Under the pieces are notes generated by a model, which was given only the letters and a program-made list of their open reading frames with translations, was not told the DNA's origin and did not search any database. Positions 1-10,895 of a DNA stretch of 64,000 nt are shown here, in pieces; position 1 is the first letter of the stretch; every line of letters begins with the position of its first letter. The DNA comes from Anaeramoeba flamelloides (lineage: Eukaryota; Metamonada; Anaeramoebidae): the NCBI GenBank assembly GCA_027625915.1, contig JANTQA010000033.1, positions 8,122,001 to 8,186,000 on the forward strand. The letters are read 5' to 3'. A program made the translations under genes and the position numbers.

Positions 1-1741
1 AAATTAAGGGTTATACAAAACTTTCAAGCTTAATTATTGAGATTTATATAATGAAAATTATTATTGAACCATTTAATTAATGATATGTATGTAATGTAAT
101 ATTTTCAACAGTGATCTTTTTTTTTGCAAAAGCATTTTTAATGTGATCAAAAATACTTATGAAATAAGTAACATAGTTTTAAAATTCAAGTTTATGATCT
201 AGAAATCTCTTAGATTTTCTTTTAGTTTATCTATATTTTACTAAACTTAATATTTTTTGGTTTTCTTTTTTCTTTTAATCTTTTAAAATAACATTGTTAA
301 AAATCAAAAAACAAGATGAGATATTTTCCCAAAAATGTAAATTTTTAGTAAAATAGTAAATTTCCATTCCCCAGTAAACTAATTTTATATTATTTTCAAT
401 AAATGCCTCTTTGGTTTTTAACAATTAAATAATGTAATACATTATATTTTTTAAATTGGAACTAATAGTAAAGTGCATTTTCTAATAAAATTTCTTAATA
501 CACTTTATCAAATTAAAGAAAAATATATTGTGTTTCCGTATTATCTTTTCTGTTTAACTCTTGTTGTTTATACAATTAAAAAGTAAAAAAGTCTATATTT
601 ATTATTATTCCAGCTATATAAATTGTTGAATATTACATTATAAATGAATATTCAAGATTGTTAAAAGTAGAATTGATATTATAAATAATAATTCTTTTTT
701 TAAAAATTTTCAAATGTTTCAATAAACAATTGACTTTGTACAATTTACTGATAATAATTTTTTGATTGAAAACTTTATTATTTTTATATTGAACAGAAAT
801 CCCCCCTTCGTAAAAAGTATCAATTAATTGATTTGAAAATAAAGTGAGATACAAAAAAAAAATTGATCGAATTTTTTTTGAAAATTTAAAAAATAATTCA
901 TACTCATAAAAACATCAAAATTACCTGTATTATTTGAATTCTTCTTGAATTCAAACATGGATTAAAATCTTTTAAAAAGTATGAAATCTAATATAAAGTT
1001 ACATAATACGAATTACACCAAGACCCTTACAGTGTATTTTCTGAAAAATCAATTAATTTATTGATGATTGAAAATAGATGAAAAAATTAGTAAAAAGTCC
1101 ATTTAAAGGCAAATTTCAAATCTTACCAATTACTACTTTCAGAAACCACTCTAATTGATTAATTAAAATTATTTTATGAGTTCAAGATAAAAACTCAATC
1201 CTTTTATATCAAGAAAATTATGAAAATATTCTAAATATTTTGAATTTTGCATTTTTTCATTATAGAAGTTTAATAGAATCCGAATAATCATTTTTTTAAA
1301 AAATGAAATTTTTTATCAAGATTAGCAATTAAATGATCAAATGTACAAATTCAGAGTTATATAATTCTAATTAATAAACCAAAAATTACTCTTTTTTATA
1401 ATAACATGTAAAAGGGAAATGATGAAACAATATGAAAATTATTCATTTTCAGTTAAGATTTAGAATTAAAATAATGTATTTTAATTTTTTAACATTTTAT
1501 TTTAATGTTCTGCATGGAATTGATATTAAGAAACTTTAAATCAGATTCCATACTTGTTACACAATTTTGATTCCAATTTGAATTTTTCTTGTTTTCAAAA
1601 AAATACAAAATTTTGATCTTTTTATGAGTTACAATTAAATTTTGAAATTTCAAAAAAAACAAAAAATACTGTTTTTATAAAGTGTCTCACTAATTTTTCC
1701 AATTTTTTTTTAAATTATTAGATTTTTTTTAAAAATTCATA
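1..1741. other. Gene-free A+T-rich tract
   Basis: Homopolymer-rich sequence with only short chance reading frames. I see no gene, RNA gene or clear repeat here. Confidence 0.6.
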
Positions 1742-1930
1742 GGACTTTTTTTACAACTTTTTTGAATTTTTCTATTTTATAAAAAGTGAAAACCTTTTCA
1801 GTATTAAAACTGTTTTGAAAGTTTTCTTTTTTAATAAAGTGGTAGATCAACAGTTAAAAGTTGTGGAGGGGTTCGGGTCTGAAGGGAAGCCCTTTTTTGA
1901 AAAGTACACCCATTATTACAACAGATAATT
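1742..1930 (+). other. Coding-like fragment, product unknown
   Basis: One frame stays open for about 62 codons up to a TAA at the right end, without an ATG. Its last third has much higher G+C than the surroundings and reads as an ordinary soluble protein (for example VVEGFGSEGKPFFEKY). It could be a 3' exon or a gene relic. I recognise no family and find no convincing upstream exon. It ends just before a dispersed repeat begins. Confidence 0.25.
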
Positions 1931-2327
1931 TTCAAAAAGGTTTAATTCTGGCAATCACTAGTATGAAAAAATAAAATTTCAAAAAAAAAAGTTAGATAAA
2001 ACTACAATTGCAATTATCATTTCATCCTTGTTAATTGAGCTTATTCGCAATATTATCAACTTTCCAATTAGTAAAAATCGTGAGGACGGTTGTATTTATT
2101 GTTATTAATAGTACCACGATTTTTAAAAGTCTCCAGTCTTGAAAAAAGGGTCTATTTTGGGGTAAATTTTAAATGAATGTGACAATGGATTTTCTTTAAA
2201 CTCAACTTTGGGATTTTTTTTTGAAGATATAATACCTAATAGTTTTGAAAACACTCCACTCATCTAAAAAAACTCAAATACGGAAAAAAATTCCTGATGA
2301 TAAATATTGAGAGTGTCCGTAGAGTGC

Positions 2328-2589
2328 CTAGCTTTTCTTGAGGTTTTCTGTTTATTTGTGAAGTGTTCTAGGTTTTTTTTAATTTTTGATATAAACAGAA
2401 AACTCAAGAAAAGCTAACGGCGTTTTTTTTTTTGATTTAAGAAATAATCAGAAAATTTTAGAAATTTTCTTTTAATTTCTTAAATCAAAAAAAACCTAAC
2501 GGAAGTGTCCTAGGTTTTCCAGAATTCAAAAGAATTGAGCAAAATCTTTGATTTTTCTCTATTCTTTTAAATTTTGGAAAACCTAACGG
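2328..2589 (+). repeat. Cluster of three stem-loops sharing CTAACGG ends
   Basis: Three long imperfect hairpins stand side by side: arms 2328-2354 with 2391-2418, 2422-2445 with 2475-2496, and 2509-2535 with 2561-2589. Each 3' arm ends in CTAACGG. Two 5' starts read GTGCCTAG or GTGTCCTAG, and a third such start (GTGTTCTAGG) lies in the first loop. The third hairpin recurs at 8462-8542 and 52911-52990. Confidence 0.75.
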
Positions 2590-2815
2590 AAAATCAAAGA
2601 AAAAATATTTTTTCCAATTTAAAAGAACAAATAATTTTTTAATAGTCAAAATGATTGGTTCCCTATTTGAAAGATATTCATCAGATTTAAAATACTTTTA
2701 AAATATAATAAAATGGCCTCTTATCTACAAGTAAAAAAAATTTCAAATTTTTTACTACTAAATTGAAAAAAAATATTACTGGAAAATTGGATTTTCCAAC
2801 TTAAATTGTAAAATA

Positions 2816-2957
2816 CCATTGTGAAAAAAATTTGGGTCATTAAAAAAAATTTTACTTTGATCAAAAATCATTTTGCTAATATTTACTATTTAAAAAACGA
2901 AAACAAATTTTTGGCTGACACAATTTTTTTTAATGACCCAAATTTTTTTCACAATGG
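2816..2957. mobile_element. 142-base inverted-repeat element (MITE-like) with ATA target duplication
   Basis: The ends are perfect 36-base inverted repeats beginning CCATTGTGAAAAAAATTTGG, and ATA flanks both sides (2813-2815 and 2958-2960). The paralogous repeat R1 copy 2 near 8788-8800 has a single ATA and no insert at the same place, so it shows the empty site. There is no room for a protein, so it is a non-autonomous DNA element. The perfect arms suggest a recent insertion. Confidence 0.85.
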
Positions 2958-3202
2958 ATATCTTTAAAAATATTTTTTGATCAAAGATCCTTTTTTAGCC
3001 ATTAGTATTTATTCTAATTGAAGTTATTAAAAAAAGTAAAATTAGCAAATGTTAAATTTTTTCAAGATCGTGATCTCTTAAAACAAAAAAAAAGACCACA
3101 CTCTTTTAAAATGGCAATACTTTTCAAATTATTAATGTAAAATGATCTCATTTAAAATTATTTTAATGGGATTCTATAAAAGTTTTTTATATCGAACATT
3201 TA

Positions 3203-3663
3203 CTGTTGAGAGAAAAATGTTGGACACAGAAAAATGGTTGGACAGCATTTTTAATTGGGAACATTAGTAAAATTGAAAATCCAAATCCTATTTATAACTT
3301 GGTGACTTTTATATAAATCCAGGTTTAAAGGTGTTACAAGTTCGTTAATCTGTGGTTTGTGTAGAATACTCATTTGAATGGTTGATAACTAAAAGTAAAT
3401 CTTGCTATTTTAACAAAAATCCAAGTTCTAGTAAAGTTTACTATTAATTCTGAAAATGGTAATTTTTAAACTTGATTTAGATTAAAAAGAGATAAGATTT
3501 TGAAAAAGTAGAATTACTTTGATTGTTATTCTAATAAGTAGATTATTGTTATTTTCTTTAGTTATTTCACAAACGACCGAATTTAAAAATCATTTTCAGT
3601 AAGGTTCCCAATTAAAAATGCTGTCCAACCATTTTTCTGTGTCCAACATTTTTCTCTCAACAG
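3203..3663. mobile_element. 461-base inverted-repeat element with TTA target duplication
   Basis: The terminal inverted repeats are perfect over 60 bases (3203-3262 and 3604-3663), starting CTGTTGAGAGAAAAATGTTG. The element is flanked by TTA on both sides (3200-3202, 3664-3666). A 3-base TTA duplication is typical of PIF/Harbinger-type (Tourist-like) elements. The interior shows no transposase, so this is a non-autonomous copy. The inner end of each arm carries the motif TTTTTAATTGGGAACATTAG, also found in other elements of this window. Confidence 0.85.
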
Positions 3664-3666
3664 TTA

Positions 3667-4513
3667 ATTATATTTTTTTCAGGATTTGGTAAAAAAAAAA
3701 AAAAAACCATTCAAAGTCCAGAAAATCTCAGTTTTTCTGAAGACTTTATTTGAATAAAATCAAGAGATAGTTGTCTCAAAACAAATAAAAAAAAAGATGA
3801 TTTTATTATTTTTTAAAAAATTAATTTGTTTTTGAAAATTTCAAAAAAAAAAGATAAACTTTTAGGAATCAATTACTTTGAAAAGGTGAAATTAATTACC
3901 AATAGATCGTATTGTTTTTAAATGATCAAAAGAAAAGAATTACAAAAATATTTTAGAAAAAAATTCAAATATTTTAAAAAATAAACCAAAACAAGTGAAT
4001 TGATTGAGTTCCCATTCAATAGATTTATTTTTTCAGTCGAAACAAGTTTTACTTCTTTTGTATTATTTTATTGAAGAACTTTATTTTCAATTTAAATTCA
4101 AATTGACCATGAATTATTTAAAGAGAATAAAATTATTTTTGTCACGCTTTAGGATAAATTCACTGGACCAAACTGCAATTTTGTAATCAAATTACATCAA
4201 TGATCATTTCTATCTGTGAAAAAAAGGAAAATTTTGGAGAATTTTTGAAAATATCAAAAAACAATAAACAGAGAAGTGTGAATTTTAATTTGGAAACCAA
4301 GACTTTGTACAATATGGATCTACCAAACTGTTTGACAACAAAAAAAATATATTTTAAACCCTATTTTCGAACACAAATTAATTTTTTAACGATCTGATCA
4401 TTTCAAGATCCAAAACAAAGTGAATGAAAATAGATTTTGTATTTCAAAAAAACAGTTATTTGAGTATAAAACAAGTTAATCATTTCTTTTAATTCTTATC
4501 TGATCTTTTGAAC
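3667..4513. other. Gene-free tract before the receptor gene
   Basis: A+T-rich sequence. Between about 4004 and 4400 it is slightly richer in G+C and has two adjacent plus-strand frames of 60-65 codons that match no family I know. No transmembrane exon that would complete the receptor gene on the minus strand is recognisable here. Confidence 0.4.
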
Positions 4514-5109
4514 TTAGGGATAATTCGAAAGTGACTGTTTTGGTTCATAAAGTATAAAAGCTACAATCCTACTGATAGGCTTCAACAAGGAAATTATGAT
4601 AAAAAAAATGGAATGACAAAATTGGAAAAATAATTATAAAAAAACAAATTAAAAGAAAAAAAAACAAACCAATTTGTATTTGGAAAGCTGACAGAATCTG
4701 CAAACAAAATTGAGAAAAACATAATGCTGAGTGCAAGAACATTACAAATAATATGCATTTTTTTGAACAGTGTTTTCAATTGTTTTTTTGTCGATCGTCT
4801 GACAACATTTAGATAGGTTATAATTGCGATACATAGGGAAATGAATACTGGCATTAACGCAGAGTAAACAATAAAATAGCCTTGGAATTTACAAAAGACC
4901 TTTCCAACCGAGCCTGGGATCATAAAAGAAAAAGAAATAATGGCATCATAGATGGAGAGGATAAAGATGAGGTTTCGAAAAAAATTATCTCTGTATTCTT
5001 TGAAACGGACGTTAAGTAGGATAATAATTCCAGAACCTACAACAGAAAGCGCTGCTGCTGTTACAGCACAGATTAGATCTGCTCTCGTTGCTAATAACAA
5101 ACTGATCAT
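4514..5109 (-). CDS. Truncated slime-mould-type G-protein-coupled receptor (cAMP-receptor-like)
   Basis: The model is exon 1 at 5109-4670, a 101-base intron (donor GTTTGT, acceptor CAGTAG) and exon 2 at 4568-4514, giving 164 residues. Four hydrophobic helices are visible at about residues 11-33, 46-64, 73-102 and 119-137. The pattern fits the first half of the Dictyostelium cAMP-receptor-like family: RFKEYR after helix 1, LSIYD in helix 2, a Cys before helix 3, and NTNW after helix 4. The intron interrupts the Trp codon of NTNW, and the short second exon ends in TAA before any helix 5. Either the gene is truncated or the remaining exons lie farther downstream, as happens in the uridine kinase gene of this window. 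Receptor-family identity is fairly safe; the 3' end is not. Confidence 0.6.
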
Positions 5110-7694
5110 TTGAATTAATAAAAAAAAGGGGTTTGGTTAAAGTGAAAAAAATAGGATTAATTTTTGAAAAAGTTAATAATTTTTTTGCATAATCTTTGCA
5201 TTTTTTCCAATTTTCAAATAAAGGTTCTGTTGAAAACTCTATCGTGATAAACACAATTGCTAAATTTATTTTTATTGAAGGGAATTATTCTGAAGAATAA
5301 AGTTAAATTATAAAAAAAAGTATGGCAAAAACAAATCTTTTGAAATATTCATCGGTATGAAGCCAATTGTAATTGGTTTACTATTGAATCTCTTTTGTGA
5401 AAAATTTTTTTCAAAAGATATTTGGAAATTATCCCTTTTTTCTATTAGTTTTTTTAAAAAATTCAAAGTATTTTTGATCAATATTTTAGTTTATTTATGT
5501 TTATGATAAACTATTTAAAACGAGAACAACCTTTTATTTAAGAAAAGAGCCACTTCTTCATTTTTTAATAAACTTGAGGAATGACTGACTCTCTGTAAAA
5601 TGAAATCTGAAAGAACTTATGTTCAGGGACTAGTAACTTTTATTTATTTTTAATCACAAAGATAATAAAGTAATTATATACAAAAGTAGACAATTAAAAA
5701 CAATTTACGCAACCTCATTTATCAACTTTGGTGAGAATGGGTTATTATTTTTTATTGGAAGTTCAATTTTCCGAATTAAATTTAATAGTCAAAAGAGCTG
5801 ATCCTTTTTTTATTTGGGGTTTTTGGATAAAAAAACTTAAAAAGATAAATTTTGCCAAAGAGTTTTATCCTTCAGAAATCTCACTTTTAGTAATTTCTAA
5901 GAATGTGTATAGATAAATACCAATGAAACCTTAATCTTATTTTAAGAATATAATAAAATCAAGCAAATATTGAATAGTTGAAGATCATAAAAAAAAAGAT
6001 CTTTTATTTTATTTTCAATTATTTAAAAAATCTCTTGAAATTTTTAAAGATTAGATAATTTTCTTTTTCAAATATTTAGAGTCTAAACAAGGAAGTGTTA
6101 TTATTAAAATCAGTTATTTGATAATATCTATTCATTTTTTTTTTATATAATTATTAATTTGTATTCATTTCATTTGTTTGAAAATATATTAAAAAATTGA
6201 GATATAATTCTTAGCCTATTGAATAGAAAGTTTAATCATTGGACTACCAATCACCCTCTGAAAGAACAAAAATTGGGTTATGAATTATTTATTAAAAATA
6301 ATCAAAACAAAAATTGTGTTTCTTTAGTTTATAAGTTGAATTTTTCTTGGTTTTAAAAAAGTATTTCGGGAGTATTTTTAATTCGATTGTTTTTCGATTG
6401 TTTTTCTTATATTTTTTTGTTCAACAAAAAGAAAAAACAAATTTCAAAATGTTCTTTGGTTCAAAAAATTAATATATTTTTTTAAAACATTTAAAATAAT
6501 AAATGTGTTTTTTTTTTAATGATGTGGTTTTTTTATTCTAGGTTATTCCAAAACTTTACAGGTTTTTAATTTTGAGTGGATTTGTGTGCACTTCCTTTAC
6601 ACACAATAAAATTTCTTTATTATTTCAAAGTAAATAATTTTTTTGAAATAATTCAAAATTATGTTTGGATTTTAAACATTTCGAAAATGAGAAAAATAGA
6701 TCAAATTTTACAAAAACAATAATTCATGCTGAAAATAACTCTGAAAGTAAGTGGGGTATTTTAGTAATCAGATTATTAATTTATTTTTCAATTTCAAGAT
6801 TAGGTAATTTTTTTTTTTTGAATTTGTTATTAAATTTATTAGAAGATTTTTTTTAGTTTACAAATCTCTTAAAAGAACATCTGCATACTAAGAAACAAGA
6901 TGTTACAAAATAAACAACATGTTTCTTTTTTGAAGAAGGTTTATAGATTAAATGCTCAAAGATATGGGTAATAAAAAAGGAGTGTACATGGAATTGTTTT
7001 CTTAAAATTCTACTATTTTAAAAGAAATCTAATATTGAAGTATCAAATTGTAAAATTCATCTCAAAAAAATAAGCCAATTAAATAAAATATTTGAATCAA
7101 AAAAAATCAACAAATTTCATCAAAATTAAAAAATTTTAAATAAATTTGATTTCAATTTTCTATTTTACAGAAAATATCAAGGAAATTACCTTCAAAATTA
7201 TTTATTGTTAGGTCTAATATTGGATATTGAATTAAATATTATATCGAAACTCAAAGAAGAAAAAATTGTGAGTTTAATAACCTAGGTAATAATTTAAATG
7301 TACAATCTTGAACCAAAATTCAATTTTCAATTATCAAATAAGGAACAAAAATTTTGATTCTAGTTTATTAAACTGTGTAAAAAAATTTTATATAAAAATT
7401 GCCTTACTGGTGTAATAATATTTTCCAAAATAAAATGAAATCTTGCTGAGAACTTTAAAATTATTTTTTTTTGTAATTTGTATTTTGGCTGATGAAATGG
7501 GTGAGTTAATATCCTCTGAATATTTTATTAATTTTAGTCAATTTTTTTGTAAGACAAAATAATATCTATCCAATATAAAACGAAATAATGGTAATATATT
7601 ATTACAATTAACAATTAAGTTAATTCTTGAAAATGTTGCAAATACATTTTTGGTTTTCTATTGGAAATTCTTTATTTAAAAAGAATTATTAATA
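5110..7694. other. Gene-free tract with one dispersed repeat
   Basis: A+T-rich sequence in which I can support no gene. A frame of 62 codons at 5728-5916 begins inside or just after the dispersed repeat at 5618-5731 and is not convincing. Another at 6665-6856 is as A+T-rich as its surroundings. Confidence 0.5.
5618..5731 (+). repeat. Dispersed repeat R6, copy 1
   Basis: About 110 bases here match the reverse complement of 16911-17017. Shared blocks include GACTAGTAACT, TTATTTATTTTTAATC and CAACCTCATTTATCAACTTT. Nothing coding is seen. The two copies are 11 kb apart and inverted; nothing else suggests they bound one element. Confidence 0.65.
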
Positions 7695-7890
7695 CAGTTA
7701 GTTCCACTTTTAAGACACAAACTTTCAACGAAATTTAAGGCACAAAAAAAATCTCAAATTAAGGCACAAAATTCTGATTCTAGTAAAATAAATTGTCTAG
7801 AAAAAAATTACAAAATTTGTGCCTTAATTTGAGATTTTTTTGTGCCTTAAATTTCGTTGAAAGTTTGTGCCTTAAAAGTGGAACTGACTG
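7695..7890. mobile_element. Tc1/mariner-type MITE with long terminal inverted repeats
   Basis: A 196-base element flanked by TA on both sides (7693-7694, 7891-7892). It starts CAGTTAGTTCCACTTTTAAG and ends GTGGAACTGACTG. The inverted repeats run for most of each half, over 75 bases, with few mismatches. TA duplication and CAGT ends are typical of the Tc1/mariner/pogo superfamily. It has no coding capacity. A diverged copy lies at 14645-14833. Confidence 0.85.
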
Positions 7891-8073
7891 TATTTGATTA
7901 TTTTTAATTGATAATATTTCAAATTAAAGATCAGCTAATAAAATGAATTGAAGTATAGAGGATTTAATAAAGGGAAATTTGATAAAAGTTTAACAAAAGA
8001 CATTCAATGAAATTGAGATCTATTGAATTAAAAAAAAAAATTCTTCAATATTTGAAAAAAGTAGTTACACATT

Positions 8074-8900
8074 ACTAGTATGAAAAAATAAAATTGAAAA
8101 AAAAAAGTTAGAAAAAAATATCAATAACAATTATCATTCCATTTTAGTTAATTGGGTTTATTCAAATATAATCAACCTCTCAGTTCTTAAAAATCTTGGG
8201 GTTGCTGAATTTATTGTTATTTAATAATACTACGATTTTTAAAAGTCGCTAATCCAGAAAAAAACTCTATTTTCTGCTAAAATTTTAAATATATGTGACA
8301 ATCAATTTTCCTTAAATTCTAATTTGGGGTATTTTTTTGAGGAGATAATAACTAATAGTTTTTGAAATATTCTTATCATCTAAATAATCCAATAAGGAAA
8401 AACAAATAACTGATGAAAAATATTGAAAGTATCCGTGGAGTGTCACCAAGTGCTGTCAAGTGCCTTGGTTTTCCGGAATTCAATCGAATAGAGAAAAATC
8501 AATCATTTAGCCACATTCTTCTAAATTCTGGAAAACCTAACGTAAAATCAAAAAAAAAAAAAATATTTTTTCCAATTTAAATTAACAAATGATTCTAAAA
8601 TCCTCAAACAATTGATTCCCTATTTGAAAGAAATCCATCAGATTTAAAATACTTTTAAAATATAATAAAATGACATCTTAGATGTAACAAAAAAGTATTC
8701 AAATGTTTTACTATTGAATTGTAAATATATATATATATATATAAATAGAACCTGGAAAATTGGATTTTTTAACTTAAATTGTAATATATCTTTAAAAAAA
8801 ATTTTTTTTGATCAAAGATCCTTTCTTAACGAATAGTGTTTATTCTAATTCAAGTTATTAAAAAGTATAAAATTAGCAAAGATTAATTTTTTTTTGAAAA
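8074..8900 (+). repeat. Dispersed repeat R1, copy 2
   Basis: Second copy of the repeat at 1957-3060, in the same orientation. It lacks the 142-base inverted-repeat insertion and two of the three hairpins, and has one hairpin at 8462-8542. A short (TA)n run lies near 8730-8743. No gene is visible. Confidence 0.8.
8462..8542 (+). repeat. Stem-loop family member, copy at 8.5 kb
   Basis: The arms TTTTCCGGAATT and AATTCTGGAAAA pair. The 3' end reads AACCTAACG, as in the cluster at 2509-2589. Confidence 0.7.
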
Positions 8901-10485
8901 ATTTTTTTAATGATAGTGGTTTGTCAAGAAATTTTAAGATAACATCAACTTATTGTAGGTGAATTTTCAAAGTAAAAAACTAAAAACTAACCTTCTATCT
9001 ACCATTGAAAAAAATTTTTCAAATCCAAGGAAACAGATTAAGTAACTACAAAAAAAAGAAATGAAATCGAAAACTAAAAAGTCAAAAAATGAAATAGTTT
9101 GTAAAATCAAAATTCTTTCCAAATTGAATTTAAAGTGTAGTATTGATATTCTTTTCACTGTATAAACTCTTTCAAAAATTTTTGAATATTGTTTAGTTAC
9201 AAAAATACAGAGTATCCTATATTTTTTCGTGTTTTTATAGTCCGCTTGATAGAATAGTGCTTCTTATGCCCCCCTTACAGGCTCAAAATACTGAGATTTA
9301 TCCTAGTTAAAAGTATATTAATTCTCGTTCTTTTAACTCCCCAATATCATATGATATAGCTTTGAACAATATCAAATTTCTCATTCTTCCCAATAAAACC
9401 CATAACATAACAAGTTGATTATCTCCAAATCAAAACAATAAAGAAAGAAATATTTTTTCGAAATGTAAAATTTATCTAATTTTTTACTGGGGGTACTAAT
9501 ATAAAGTATCAATGTATTCTCTTTTTCTTTGATATTTTGATTCAAATAACTGAGATTTGCATTCAACTTATCCAATTATTTAGGATACAAGCTCTTTATC
9601 GGATATATAAAACAATCATATAAACTAAATTTCATAATAAATGACCCATGTTACATTTGAATTTCGAATTTCTTTTGTATCTTTTTGAAGTTTTTTGTCT
9701 CACAAAGAAAATTTTGAAAATAAATCCTTTTTTCTTTTTTATTTTTTCCACAGTATTTTGTTAAAATGGAAAATAGAAAATGAAAATGTAAATTTATAAA
9801 GAAGTAACAGATGAATTAATGAAAAAATTGGTTTCAAATAATAAAGTGAGATTAGATTTAGTTATTCAAATGGAAGGAGAATTGATAAATGGTTTTTTTT
9901 GGTTTTTTAAATTTTCTATTTTTTATGTAAGGCTTCTTTCAAAATAAATTTCCCAATTTTTTGTAAAACTTTTTTTTATTTTTTTTTCTTTTATTTTTAG
10001 ACAAAAAATAAATATCTCTTGAGTATATTATTGAATATTAAAATCTAAATTTTTATATTATAATAGATAACTTCAATTATTAAAAATATTTTTCTTTAAA
10101 ATTTGATTTTTAATCAGTCAATTGTTTTGAAAGATAGTATATTTACATTCATAAATCATAGAATAAGTCCAATATTTTTAGAATCCATTTAAACTGTAAA
10201 ATTTATTCATTATTTTTCTTCTGATTCTTATAAATTGTTTTTCAGTCAATTTTTGACTCATTTGGTTAATAAATTAATTGTATTTAATAGGTTTGGGTGG
10301 ATATTAGAAAAAAAGTTTATAAAACTTTATTATTTTAAAATCATTTTTTAACTTTTTCTTTTTTTTAATTTTTTTTTTTATATGTAATTCTTTTGCAATT
10401 TTTTTTATTACAAGATCAATAATCACTCAAAAAAATAAGTGTTATCTGAATATCAGTGTGGGTGTGAAAATGATTCAAGAATAGC
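8901..10485. other. Gene-free tract
   Basis: A+T-rich sequence. The minus-strand frames at 8967-9158 and 9381-9575 are short and match nothing I know. A somewhat G+C-richer patch lies at 9230-9300 without tRNA features. Confidence 0.5.
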
Positions 10486-10895
10486 TACACATCAGTTAAA
10501 AAAGTGAAAAAAGAAAAAAAGTTAAACACGTATTTTTAATTGGGAACATCAATAGAACATAAAAATTCAAAGTAAGATCAATTAATAAAAGAATAAATAA
10601 ATAAATAAAGACATAATAAAGAATTCAACATTATAAGAGTTTTTTTAATACTATCTATTGGCACGTTTTTTCTTCCATTAATCAATTATTAAACATTTTT
10701 TGAAAGAATTGACTATTTTTGAGATCTCCCAAAACTACTATACGAATTCGATAGGAAAGTAGATTTAAATTGGATTTGTTGATTTGATTGGAAAGAATAT
10801 AATGGATTATTATTTGAAGTTTAATGGTTTCCTATTTTAATTGGTTTTATTTTTTGTTTTCAGGTTCAATTAAGATCCCCAATGAAAATAGGTGT
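10486..10895 (+). repeat. Dispersed repeat R2, copy 1
   Basis: Aligns along about 370 bases with 37840-38225. Shared blocks include GAATTCAACA, ATACTATCT, GACTATTTTTG, GATCTCC and GGAGATTTAAATTG-like stretches. Near the left end it carries TTTTTAATTGGGAACATC, the core motif also seen in the inverted repeats at 3203-3663. It is probably a diverged non-autonomous element. Confidence 0.65.

Larger units (their letters stand above)
1957..3060 (+). repeat. Dispersed repeat R1, copy 1
   Basis: This stretch is clearly alignable by eye with 8074-8900, with many point differences. Both start with ACTAGTATGAAAAAATAAAA and share many blocks, such as TTCCCTATTTGAAAGA and ATACTTTTAAAATATAATAA. This copy is longer because it carries extra hairpins (2328-2502) and an inserted inverted-repeat element (2816-2957). 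I see no coding capacity, and the origin of the parent element is unknown. Confidence 0.8.

Noticed and set aside
9230-9300. Possible tRNA in a G+C-richer patch
   Set aside because: No cloverleaf or T-loop could be formed. I found no convincing tRNA anywhere in the window.
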